Source: JAUSIK01 sp964547875 (GTDB lineage Archaea > Nanobdellota > Nanobdellia > Pacearchaeales > GW2011-AR1). From it: DNA of 64,000 nt. Of this stretch, positions 42,162 to 49,538 are shown piece by piece; position 1 is the first letter of the stretch; the number at the start of each line of letters is the position of its first letter. Under the pieces are notes generated by a model, which was not told the DNA's origin, ran no database searches, and saw nothing but the letters and a program-made list of their open reading frames with translations. The stretch is taken from assembly GCA_964547875.1 (NCBI GenBank), contig CAZJPE010000001.1, forward strand, positions 124,001-188,000, in the 5' to 3' direction. The position numbers and the translations under genes are program-made.

Positions 42162-42281
42162 CTAATAATCTGAATCGTCTTCGTCGTCTTCTTCCTCGTC
42201 GTCTTCGTCGTCAGAAGACTCTTCTTCTGAAGCCTCTTCTTCCCCTTCCTTGTCGTCTTCGATTTGTTTAGGTTTTTTCAT
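42162..42281 (-). CDS. Small extremely acidic protein, 39 aa
   Basis: ATG at 42281, TAG at 42162-42164. Basic start MKKPKQIEDDKEGEE is followed by Glu, Asp and Ser only, to a final SDSDY-like end; 24 of 39 residues are Asp or Glu. A TATA-like TTTAAAAAA stretch lies about 55 bases upstream on the same strand. It lies 190 bases before the thermosome gene on the same strand. The strong codon-level composition (GAC/GAA/GAG repeats) may also be a simple repeat, but start, stop and promoter fit a gene. Function unknown. Confidence 0.45.
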   Translation of the reverse strand: MKKPKQIEDDKEGEEEASEEESSDDEDDEEEDDEDDSDY

Positions 42282-42433
42282 TTTTTATTAAAAACTTTTA
42301 GTTTTTGTAAAGTTTAGTAAGAAAGTGGTTTTTTAAACTTTTGCATTCTTTACGGCGAGGGTTTAATGCGAACCGCTATTAGTTCTTAACCGATAATTAT
42401 TAACATAAAAAATAAATTTATCCAAGAGAGCAT

Positions 42434-42667
42434 TTATAACCCTTTCCGGCAATTTTTTATCGTGTAAACATTTATAGAGCGATCCATTTTAGATTCTGCA
42501 TTATTGAAATTTTGATGCCAAAGAAATAATATAATAACTTTTGCGTTGCGAACCTTGTATTCCAAACTACCAAACCAAGTATATCCGTCTCTTGTAGTAT
42601 TGTGTACTGAATGCCTTACAGAAGGAGAAATTGCTCTTCCTATTCTTCTTAAAAGCGCGTTTGACAT
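42434..42667 (-). CDS. Hypothetical protein, start uncertain
   Basis: The first ATG gives 77 residues (MSNALLRRIGRAISPSVRHS..), but protein-like sequence (KTPKSNLEGYPVSYGENIIKGL..) stays open upstream to about 42778, next to a TATA-like TTTTTAAATTAA, with no ATG, GTG or TTG in between. So it may start at an unusual codon or be a remnant that lost its start. No family recognised. The next gene (42954) is divergent. Confidence 0.3.
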   Translation of the reverse strand: MSNALLRRIGRAISPSVRHSVHNTTRDGYTWFGSLEYKVRNAKVIILFLWHQNFNNAESKMDRSINVYTIKNCRKGL

Positions 42668-42953
42668 GCCACCAACTCTGCTTATTGCCTGATTAAGCCC
42701 CTTGATTATATTCTCTCCATAGCTTACAGGATATCCTTCTAAATTTGATTTTGGCGTTTTGGGTTTTATGATAATTCTACAAAAGATTAATTTAAAAAGT
42801 TTACTAAAAGTGAAATCCTTTTATTAAAAACCTGACTTATCCGAGATTATAGGATTAGATTATGTAGAAAAAATATTTTTATAGTTTTTAATGATTTTTA
42901 AGATGTATTCTATTAGAGAATAGTAAAATATAAAAAGCGAAGTTTTATGAATA

Positions 42954-43502
42954 GTGATGGTATTTAAGATTAAATACGATAAAAATAGTGCTCTTAAAGG
43001 ATACGCTTATGCGGCAAGGACAGCACGAAAGTCGGATGAAGATAGAGGAGAAAAATATGAGGGCGAAATTGTATGTAATAATATTGATACTTCTCTGATA
43101 CTAGAAGAAATAGACTGGCAAGTTGCTCGAAAATATGTTAAATCCGCTAAATCTGAACTCCAAGAGGCGATGGATCGATATCAGAAAAAACCATATATTC
43201 ACGTAGGCATAGAGAGATCAACCCCAAATGATGGAACCCATGTTGGAACAAAATCTCATGGTACTATTGAAATGACAATCGGTTTTGTATTTTATCAATT
43301 AGGTATAGAAGACAGATTGATTGAAGTATATAGACATAAAAAAAATGAAAATGGAAAAATAGAATTTACGGGAGGTTATAAAAGAGGAGGAAAACAAAAA
43401 CTTGCAGATATCCTAAATAAAGAGATTATTTTTCAGCGCAGACCCAGTTCTGATCCAATTCTTGTTGGTAGACCTATGAAATATAAACCCAAGAATAATT
43501 AG
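42954..43502 (+). CDS. Hypothetical protein, 182 aa
   Basis: Soluble, basic protein with FKIKYDKNSALKGYAYAARTARKSDEDRGEKYEGEIVCNN, then EEIDWQVARKYVKSAKSELQEAMD and a second half with HVGTKSHGTIEMTIGFVFYQLG. The 'ALKGYAYAARTARKS' beginning resembles proteins that modify or bind histone-like or translation proteins, but I do not recognise a family. An ATG at 42957 is equally possible as start. Confidence 0.45.
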   Translation: MMVFKIKYDKNSALKGYAYAARTARKSDEDRGEKYEGEIVCNNIDTSLILEEIDWQVARKYVKSAKSELQEAMDRYQKKPYIHVGIERSTPNDGTHVGTKSHGTIEMTIGFVFYQLGIEDRLIEVYRHKKNENGKIEFTGGYKRGGKQKLADILNKEIIFQRRPSSDPILVGRPMKYKPKNN

Positions 43503-43656
43503 TTTGTATTTATCTTATAGTTTTTGAATATTTTATTTGCTATTCTTTAAGATTATCAAAGAATTTTTCTATATGATTGGTATTCTGTAATTCTCAAAAG
43601 TCTTTATACCATCAGATTTATCCTTTATCTTCCCCATTTTTTGGAATAATCTAAAA

Positions 43657-43812
43657 TCCCCCCACCCAGAATTGAACTGGGGATCTCCCGGGTTCTGCAA
43701 GAACTTCAATGCTCCAACAAGCATTAGCTGCTCACGCTTCATCCTTGTCCTCGCGAGAGGAATGTCTGCGCCATTCTACAGCCGGGCGCTCTAACCACTG
43801 AGCTATGAGGGG
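43657..43812 (-). tRNA. tRNA-Tyr (GTA) with an intron of about 83 bases
   Basis: Reading the minus strand, acceptor CCCCTCA pairs with TGGGGGG (one T-G wobble) and C1:G72 is the archaeal tyrosine identity pair. D arm GCTC/GAGC, anticodon stem CCCGG/CCGGG, loop CTGTAG.., T arm CCCAG TTCAATT CTGGG. The loop is interrupted after the anticodon by roughly 43693-43775. UGUA before and UGCA near the end of the intron can pair, each followed by a GAA bulge, as in the bulge-helix-bulge cut by the archaeal splicing endonuclease; the exact cut points are uncertain by one or two bases. Confidence 0.85.
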
Positions 43813-43918
43813 ATGAAATACTAAACTAAAAACCATATTTAAAGATTTGCAGAAGAGTTTTTTGATAAAATTAAGGCAAAGTATATCTTTTTAAACGTTC
43901 ATAAGTTTAATTTTAAAT

Positions 43919-43945
43919 GGCTTTGTAGTCTAGTGGCAAAAACAA
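43919..43945 (+). other. tRNA 5'-half-like fragment
   Basis: GGCTTTGTAGTCTAGTGGC looks like a tRNA acceptor strand, TA at positions 8-9 and a D arm, and has a TATA-like TTTTTAAACG about 28 bases upstream. The matching acceptor end CAAAGCC was not found downstream, and D-arm pairing fails after the first bases. Likely the remnant of a tRNA gene cut off by arrival of the endonuclease gene at 43984, or a half tRNA. The end point is arbitrary. Confidence 0.35.
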
Positions 43946-43983
43946 AATGAAGGTTTTATATACTATATTCTGCTTAATCGTTA

Positions 43984-44961
43984 ATGAAAAGGACTGTAGA
44001 CGGAAGAATTATAGATAAAAGAGTGTTCGCAGATAAGAATTTATTAAAGAGTATTATTCTGGATATAAAGAATAAGAATAACTTTACATGGAAAGAACTT
44101 GGAGATAAATTGAATGTTTCTTCTCAAACAATCCGACATGATTGGTTAAACAAGAGAAATACAATCCCTTTGGATGTATTTAAAAAATTGTTATCAATGA
44201 CTAATAATAAAAGTGTAAGAGAGATAAATAAAAAAATAATAATAAAAGAACCATTTTGGGGTCAAAGTTTAAAAAAAGGAATTATAAAAACAAAGAAAGT
44301 AAGACTACCAGATAAACAAAGTAAAAGATTCGCAGAATTTTATGGAATCCTTCTTGGAGATGGCTGTATATTCTCGGGCATGAACGGATTAGCCATATCT
44401 GGGGATAAAATTCTTGACTTAATTTACTTAAAAAAATATGTCGGTAAGCTAATTTCTGAATTATTCGGCGTTTATCCTTCATATTATATATCAAAAAAAC
44501 ATAGAAGTGTAAATTGTGTTGTATATAGCAAGATAATTGCAAAGTATCTTTTAGATATGGGCTTTCCAAGTGGGATTAAATATAATCATAATTTAGAGAT
44601 ACCAAAGTTTATCTTTAATAAAAAAGATACTTTGGCTGCTTGTATTAGAGGTTTAATGGATACGGACGGCAGCTTATCCTCTCACCCAAATGTAAAAATA
44701 ATGATTCATCTGTCCATTACTATAAAATCATTAAGAGAATCTGTCCTTAAGGGGCTTGATAAAATAGGAATAAAGGTAGGATATTATGATAAGGGTATAA
44801 TGATTTATGGTAAAGATAAAATACAAAGATTTCGACAAGAAATAGGTTTCTCAAATTATAAAAATATCATAAAATATCAAAGATTTATAGAATTAGGAAG
44901 AGTTCCAACTTCTAAGGAAGTAGAAATGTTTATAATGCGAGAAAATAAATTTTATAATTGA
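43984..44961 (+). CDS. LAGLIDADG homing endonuclease
   Basis: 325 residues. The N-terminus has a helix-turn-helix (WKELGDKLNVSSQTIRHDWLN). The double dodecapeptide motifs are FAEFYGILLGDGCIF (near residue 117) and AACIRGLMDTDGSL (near 219), each with its Mg-binding Asp. It is a free-standing enzyme of the intron/intein endonuclease type, cutting a long DNA site to spread itself. The stop codon abuts the first base of tRNA-Val, and a tRNA-like fragment lies 40 bases upstream. Confidence 0.85.
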   Translation: MKRTVDGRIIDKRVFADKNLLKSIILDIKNKNNFTWKELGDKLNVSSQTIRHDWLNKRNTIPLDVFKKLLSMTNNKSVREINKKIIIKEPFWGQSLKKGIIKTKKVRLPDKQSKRFAEFYGILLGDGCIFSGMNGLAISGDKILDLIYLKKYVGKLISELFGVYPSYYISKKHRSVNCVVYSKIIAKYLLDMGFPSGIKYNHNLEIPKFIFNKKDTLAACIRGLMDTDGSLSSHPNVKIMIHLSITIKSLRESVLKGLDKIGIKVGYYDKGIMIYGKDKIQRFRQEIGFSNYKNIIKYQRFIELGRVPTSKEVEMFIMRENKFYN

Positions 44962-45032
44962 GGCCCATTAGGCTAATGGTAGACCAGGTCGTTTACACCG
45001 ACTAGGCGGAGGTTCGATTCCTCCATGGGCCA
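44962..45032 (+). tRNA. tRNA-Val (TAC)
   Basis: Acceptor GGCCCAT pairs fully with ATGGGCC, discriminator A. Anticodon stem GGTCG/CGACT encloses TTTACAC with TAC; T arm GGAGG TTCGATT CCTCC is perfect. The D stem is weak (GGCT/GACC), with one mismatch. 71 bases, no intron, no CCA encoded. It starts at the base after the endonuclease stop codon. Confidence 0.9.
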
Positions 45033-45056
45033 TATCTAAAAAACAGATGAAACAAC

Positions 45057-45470
45057 ATGGATAAAAAAACATTTCGCAAAAAATGGTATTTTCGATTGCT
45101 TCAAGCAATATTCTGGGGCTCTCTCATATTCTTGATATATATTGGTATTTGGGCTATTCTTTATGAAGATGATATGCCGTTCTTTGGACTCATTTGGGCG
45201 GGCGTTTTAATTTTTGTATATTGGATTATTAAAAGAATATTTTATTATGCAATGTTTGGGGATAGAATTTTTGGAAAAAAAACAGGATTAATCAGCGGTT
45301 TTATCTTGGGCCTACTTTTTGGTATTCTTTTAATTATTATTTTGAGTATAATTTATCCTGAAGAAGATTTAGCAGGGATAGTGATTATTACTTTATTGCT
45401 GAATGGATTATTATTTGCTTTTGCAGGTTATTTAATTCAGAATTATTTTGGAAAGAAGAACAGAACTTGA
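45057..45470 (+). CDS. Small four-segment membrane protein
   Basis: 137 residues with four hydrophobic segments (LLQAIFWGSLIFLIYIGIWAIL, FFGLIWAGVLIFVYWII, GLISGFILGLLFGILLIIILSIIY, GIVIITLLLNGLLFAFAGYLI) and basic ends. No family recognised and no motif for metal or substrate. Starts 24 bases after tRNA-Val. Confidence 0.5.
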   Translation: MDKKTFRKKWYFRLLQAIFWGSLIFLIYIGIWAILYEDDMPFFGLIWAGVLIFVYWIIKRIFYYAMFGDRIFGKKTGLISGFILGLLFGILLIIILSIIYPEEDLAGIVIITLLLNGLLFAFAGYLIQNYFGKKNRT

Positions 45471-45480
45471 AGAAATAATT

Positions 45481-45738
45481 TCAACGGTGAATACAACCTG
45501 CCCAACAACAAGGCCTGCGCATTCCTTCTATAAGCTCGGTGCGAGTCCTTTTGATTCTATGACTCCTTGTCTCAACTTTTTTGGCTGACTCAACCCAGCA
45601 GATCCACTCATTGCGCGCTAGTGGCGTAATATCCTCCCATGCTGCTCTAGCTGCTGGGGAAGAGATAAGGACTTTTTTTAAATCCTCTGGCACTTTGTGC
45701 AATGTAGCTGTGGAGATTTCTTTTTTGAGTTTGGACAT
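45481..45738 (-). CDS. YdeI/OmpD-associated family protein
   Basis: From the ATG at 45738 the protein is 85 residues. VPEDLKKVLISSPAARAAWEDITPLARNEWICWVESAKKVETRSHRIKRTRTELIEGMRRPCCWAGC matches the helical YdeI-type domain ('ARxxWExLTPxxRNEWxxWIxxAKKxETRxxRI'). Function is poorly known; some are called bacteriocin-protection proteins. It ends with a small Cys cluster (CCWAGC). A bacterial-type gene, perhaps acquired. Confidence 0.7.
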   Translation of the reverse strand: MSKLKKEISTATLHKVPEDLKKVLISSPAARAAWEDITPLARNEWICWVESAKKVETRSHRIKRTRTELIEGMRRPCCWAGCIHR

Positions 45739-45863
45739 AATTATAGTATGCATTCTGATTTTATAAAATCACCTATACGAGGTGAAGTTTACTTTACATT
45801 TCAATAGACGATTCTCTTCAAGTATAATCGCTATATTTAAATAATTCAAGCCGATAGAACATT

Positions 45864-46772
45864 ATGCAAAAAATAACCCCTTGTTTGTGGTTTGACAACC
45901 AGGCAGAAGAAGCAGTTAATTTTTATACTTCTCTATTTAATAATTCAAAAATTCTTAACATTTCCCACTACGGAAAAGAAGGGCATGAAATACATAGAAT
46001 GCCAGATGGAAGCGTTATGACAGTTGAATTTGAAATTCATGGGCAGAGATTTATGGCGTTGAACGCAGGCCCTATATTCAAATTTAATCCATCTATTTCA
46101 TTTCATGTTAAATGTAAAACTAAAGAAGAAGTAGATGCAATTTGGGCAAAGCTTTCAGAAAGAGGCGCAGTGCTCATGGAGCTTGGGGAATATCCATTCA
46201 ATGAGAGATATGGATGGTGTAATGATAAATATGGACTTTCGTGGCAAATTATTTTTGTTGGCGAAAGCGAAATAAAACAAAAAATTACTCCTGCAATCAT
46301 GTTTGTGGGTAAGGTGTGTGGCAAGGCAGAAGAAGCAGTTAATTTTTATGCGTCAATGTTCCATAATGCCAAAATCAATAATATTGTCCGTCACGGCAAG
46401 GGCGAAGAACCTGATAAAGAAGGAACAGTAAAATACGCTGCTTTCACTCTTGAAGGCCAAGAGTTTGGAGCCATGGATAGCTCTCATGAACACAAATTTA
46501 ATTTTAACGAAGCTATATCCTTTATGGTTATGTGTGAGGATCAAAAAGAAATTGATCATTACTGGAATAAACTTTCTGCAGACCCAAAGGCAGAAATGTG
46601 TGGTTGGCTGAAAGATAAATATGGCTTGTCATGGCAGATTGCTCCAACTATGTTGGGCAAATTAATGCAAGATAAGGATAAAAATAGATCAGGGAGAGTT
46701 ATGAAGGCATTGCTTCAAATGCATAAACTAGATATTGAAAAATTAAAGCGGGCGTATGAGCATGAGCTTTAA
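45864..46772 (+). CDS. Tandem VOC-domain (PhnB-like) protein
   Basis: 302 residues made of two similar halves. Each has KITPxxWF/MF..AEEAVNFYxSxFxNxKI.., then a 'F.L.GQxFMAL/GAMD' strand and a final 'CGWLKDKYGLSWQIxP' strand, the PhnB-like vicinal oxygen chelate fold. Metal ligands are not obvious, as usual in this branch. It may bind or protect from a small molecule. The 46816-46869 fragment downstream is a remnant of a further VOC gene. Confidence 0.75.
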   Translation: MQKITPCLWFDNQAEEAVNFYTSLFNNSKILNISHYGKEGHEIHRMPDGSVMTVEFEIHGQRFMALNAGPIFKFNPSISFHVKCKTKEEVDAIWAKLSERGAVLMELGEYPFNERYGWCNDKYGLSWQIIFVGESEIKQKITPAIMFVGKVCGKAEEAVNFYASMFHNAKINNIVRHGKGEEPDKEGTVKYAAFTLEGQEFGAMDSSHEHKFNFNEAISFMVMCEDQKEIDHYWNKLSADPKAEMCGWLKDKYGLSWQIAPTMLGKLMQDKDKNRSGRVMKALLQMHKLDIEKLKRAYEHEL

Positions 46773-46815
46773 ACATATACAATAAATTTATAAATAATTA
46801 ATAATGCTGTATAAA

Positions 46816-46869
46816 ATGGTTAAACAAATATTTGTCAATCTGCCTGTTAAAGATTTGAATAAATTGTAA
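46816..46869 (+). pseudogene. Remnant of a VOC/glyoxalase gene start
   Basis: MVKQIFVNLPVKDLNKL then TAA: this is the standard first strand of a glyoxalase-like domain cut after 17 residues. No continuation is seen in other frames. Probably the stump of a deleted gene. Confidence 0.45.
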
Positions 46870-46919
46870 GAACTATACAACAATAATAAATTTATTAACT
46901 CTATTTCTTTATCAAAATA

Positions 46920-47006
46920 ATGAAGAAAATTAATGAAGAAAAATGGATGAAGGAATTAGAAGAAGGTTTTGAAGATTTAAGAATCTTTCATCTAGGGGAT
47001 AAATAA
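46920..47006 (+). CDS. Very small acidic helical protein, 28 aa
   Basis: ATG at 46920, TAA at 47004-47006. MKKINEEKWMKELEEGFEDL is an amphipathic helix; the end RIFHLGDK is less so. It stops two bases before the ATG of the CxxC membrane protein, so the two are probably translated together. It may be a leader or the tail of a lost gene. Confidence 0.35.
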   Translation: MKKINEEKWMKELEEGFEDLRIFHLGDK

Positions 47007-47008
47007 AT

Positions 47009-47566
47009 ATGGAAAAAATTAGCAGTATAGTAAGATTTTGGAAGAGAGTATTCAGCAATTGGAGATATATCTTATCTACACTTATTATTTTTATACTATT
47101 TTATGTCTTAAACGTTTTAATTGCAAATTTCAATAATTTAATATCTTTTTCCTCTCAATTTGGATTTTTCGGAACAATTAAATTCTTCTTTAATTTAATG
47201 CTTGGCTTTTTTCATGTGATTCCAAAATTTTCTTTTATCAGTTTGATAATTATAAGTTTTCTTATAGGGATGCTATTTAGCCTTATCTTTTATAGGATTA
47301 AATTAATCAGTAAAACAAAAGATAAGAAATTTGGATTTGTATCTGCTATTGGAATTTTTCTAGGAGCATTTGCGCCTGGATGCGCAGCTTGCGGCTTGGG
47401 ATTGGCTTCTCTTTTAGGACTTAGCGGAACTTTTTTAGCTCTTTTTCCACTTAAAGGACTTGAACTATCAATTCTTGCGATTATTCTTCTTGCAATAGCA
47501 ATATTTAAAACCTCTGATGATTCATGTAAGATAATGACAAAGAAAGCTGAAAGGGGGTTAGAATGA
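47009..47566 (+). CDS. CxxC membrane protein, paralogue of the 57099 protein
   Basis: 185 residues with five membrane segments. The last third, FVSAIGIFLGAFAPGCAACGLGLASLLGL (Cys125, Cys128), has a Cys pair inside a Gly-rich membrane helix and ends GLELSILAIILLAIAI. The protein at 57099 shares this arrangement (GC/FC-x-x-C, G-x-E). The stop overlaps the start of a DsbA-like gene by four bases, which suggests a redox partner, perhaps a role like DsbB/VKOR; metal handling is the alternative. Confidence 0.6.
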   Translation: MEKISSIVRFWKRVFSNWRYILSTLIIFILFYVLNVLIANFNNLISFSSQFGFFGTIKFFFNLMLGFFHVIPKFSFISLIIISFLIGMLFSLIFYRIKLISKTKDKKFGFVSAIGIFLGAFAPGCAACGLGLASLLGLSGTFLALFPLKGLELSILAIILLAIAIFKTSDDSCKIMTKKAERGLE

Positions 47567-48327
47567 ATGAAACAAGCGAGAAAAAAGAAAGTTCAGACGT
47601 AATAACTATAAAAAAAGACAGCTTGTGGAAGTATTCTACTTTTATTCTATTAGCTGTCTTAATAGTTGGGGCTTTTACTTTCTTTATTAAGGGAGACAAT
47701 ACATTGCCTACTGGAAATGTAGTAAATAATCCTGGAGAGCAGCTTCCTTCGGCTAATGCAAGAGCTGAAGTTGATATTGATGACGACGCTATTTTAGGAG
47801 AAAAAGACGCGCCTGTTACAATCATTGAATTTTCAGATTATCAATGCCCATTTTGCAGGAAATTCTGGACAGAAACTTTTCCTTTAATAAAAAAGGAATA
47901 TATTGATACGGGAAAGGCAAGATTTGTTTATAGGGATTTTCCTTTAGATAGCATTCATCCAGCTGCAACGCCGGCTGCCATTGCTGCAGAGTGCGTGAGA
48001 GAAAAAGGCAAAGATGCGGCTTATTGGAAAATGCATAATAAGATATTTAGCGAAGGAAACATCTTAGATAGTGGAAGCGAAAATGGGCCTGTAACAAAGA
48101 CAGCGCAATTCGGCAATGCTGAATTGAAAAAATGGGCTAAAGATATAGGATATGACATAAGCGGCTGTCTTGACAGCAATAAATATGCAAATGAGGTTCA
48201 GGGCGATTTAACTGACGGAAGCTCAGCCGGAGTGCAAGGAACGCCTGCATTCTTTATTAATGGCAAGATACTAAGCGGAGCGCAGCCATTTGCAGCTTTC
48301 AAACAGGCTATTGACGCAGAACTTTAA
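47563..48327 (+). CDS. DsbA-like thiol oxidase, membrane-anchored
   Basis: 254 residues. A membrane anchor (YSTFILLAVLIVGAFTFFI, ~24-42) is followed by a Thr/Asn-rich linker, then the thioredoxin fold with EFSDYQCPFCRKFW (Cys95, Cys98), a helical insert with AAIAAECVREKGKDAAYWKMHNKIF, and the cis-Pro GVQGTPAFFINGKIL (near 225). It should form disulfides in exported proteins. Overlaps the CxxC membrane protein gene by four bases. Confidence 0.85.
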   Translation: MNETSEKKESSDVITIKKDSLWKYSTFILLAVLIVGAFTFFIKGDNTLPTGNVVNNPGEQLPSANARAEVDIDDDAILGEKDAPVTIIEFSDYQCPFCRKFWTETFPLIKKEYIDTGKARFVYRDFPLDSIHPAATPAAIAAECVREKGKDAAYWKMHNKIFSEGNILDSGSENGPVTKTAQFGNAELKKWAKDIGYDISGCLDSNKYANEVQGDLTDGSSAGVQGTPAFFINGKILSGAQPFAAFKQAIDAEL

Positions 48328-48367
48328 ATTTTGTTTTTTTATTTTTTAATTTATAATACAGGATGAA

Positions 48368-48970
48368 ATGGGAGATAAGGCTAGATGTGAGATTTGTGAT
48401 AGAACTTTTAAAGATGCGGAGGGATTAGCGCAGCATAACGCTGCAAAGCACGCTATTAAACATAATGAAGAAAAGAAAGTTGATTCTAAAAAAGTCAGAA
48501 ATTGGGTTATTTTTATCTTTATTGTAGGCATAATTGGAGTTTTTATTGTTTGGACAGTTATGGGGGCAATATCTGAATCAAGGGCATGCAAGACTGCGTC
48601 TGTTACAGAAATTAACATAGGAGGACATACTAATCTGAAATTACACATTCATGCAAATTTAAGGATTTTAATTGATAATGAAGAGCAGTTTATACCGCCT
48701 AATATTGGCATAACTACAGGGATAATGAGGCCGTTGCATACGCATGAGCCAGATGGAAAAATACACATAGAAGGAATATGCCCAAGAGAATTCAAATTAG
48801 GCGAATTCTTTAAAGTTTGGGGGAAAGAATTTAATTCGCAGTGCATATTTGACAAATGCTCTGATAATGGAGAATTAAAGATGATTGTTAATGGAAGAGT
48901 GAATAACGAATTTGACAATTACGTAATGAAAGACGAAGATAATATTTTAATTGAGTATAATTCTAAATAA
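48368..48970 (+). CDS. Zinc-finger, single-span membrane protein with a His-rich outer domain
   Basis: 200 residues. A cytoplasmic C2H2-type finger, CEICDRTFKDAEGLAQHNAAKH (residues 7-28), comes first, then a membrane segment (WVIFIFIVGIIGVFIVWTVM, near 45), then an outside domain with LKLHIHANLRILIDNEEQFIPPNIGI, PLHTHEPDGKIHIEGI and LGEFFKVWGKEF. The HIH and HTH spots and two Cys (CIFDKC) suggest metal binding. The outer domain is a known but unnamed family. Neighbours handle thiols and copper. Confidence 0.6.
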   Translation: MGDKARCEICDRTFKDAEGLAQHNAAKHAIKHNEEKKVDSKKVRNWVIFIFIVGIIGVFIVWTVMGAISESRACKTASVTEINIGGHTNLKLHIHANLRILIDNEEQFIPPNIGITTGIMRPLHTHEPDGKIHIEGICPREFKLGEFFKVWGKEFNSQCIFDKCSDNGELKMIVNGRVNNEFDNYVMKDEDNILIEYNSK

Positions 48971-48971
48971 T

Positions 48972-49130
48972 ATGGTAAAAGAAGAGATTAAAAAGGTAAA
49001 AGAATATTATCAATGCGGAGAATGCGAATTTTTTTATAAAGATAAAGAATGGGCTAAAAAATGCGAGGATTTTTGTAAGAAGCATAAATCTTGCAGTATT
49101 GAAATAACAAAGCATGCTGTTGAGATTTGA
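48972..49130 (+). CDS. Small cysteine protein, paralogue of the 58244 protein
   Basis: 52 residues: MVKEEIKKVKEYYQCGECEF, then WAKKCEDFCKKHKSCSIEIT and KHAVEI. A CGEC pair and a CxxxC with a further Cys could hold a metal. The 37-residue protein at 58244 repeats the second half (AEKCQNWCEKYKSYN.. KHAI) but has lost the first Cys pair. Both lie next to metal or redox genes. Starts one base after the zinc-finger protein stop. Confidence 0.65.
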   Translation: MVKEEIKKVKEYYQCGECEFFYKDKEWAKKCEDFCKKHKSCSIEITKHAVEI

Positions 49131-49168
49131 TACATTAAAATAATAAAAAAGAAAAATAAAATTAGGTT

Positions 49169-49453
49169 TTATAAATTCCAGATAGGCGAATAATCTGAAT
49201 CGCCTGGGGCAGCATGGTCGCCTGCTGGACTACCTACACCATTGCCGTTTGTTGCATGAACTGGGACATTTATATTAGGTCCAATAATCGTATAGTCGCC
49301 ATTTGCAATAGGAACTGCATTTGGATTGTGCGTTCCTGCATTCTCGTTAAGCACTGGACATACAAATGCCGGTGTTTTTTCTTGCACGGCTAGAATAAAT
49401 GGCATATTTAAAATAACAAAAGCAAAAACCATTGCTAAGATACTTTTTTTCAT
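49169..49453 (-). CDS. Small secreted protein
   Basis: 94 residues. Signal peptide MKKSILAMVFAFVILNMPFI with cut after ILA, then a glycine-, asparagine- and histidine-containing mature part (HNPNAVPIANGDYTIIGPNI, HATNGNGVGSPAGDHAAPGD) with one Cys. GGAGGT sits seven bases before the ATG, one of the few strong SD sites in this stretch. No family recognised; probably an exported, loosely structured protein. Confidence 0.5.
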   Translation of the reverse strand: MKKSILAMVFAFVILNMPFILAVQEKTPAFVCPVLNENAGTHNPNAVPIANGDYTIIGPNINVPVHATNGNGVGSPAGDHAAPGDSDYSPIWNL

Positions 49454-49538
49454 TTTAACCTCCTTAAATTTATATACTATACTAATATAAAAAGAGAATT
49501 ATAGTGAGAGATACATTACTAAATAAGAAATTTATATA

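Noticed and set aside
41970..42300. Acidic DNA stretch as a CRISPR or simple repeat array
   Set aside because: Period is that of GAC/GAA/GAG codons, not a spaced repeat; no spacer-like units.
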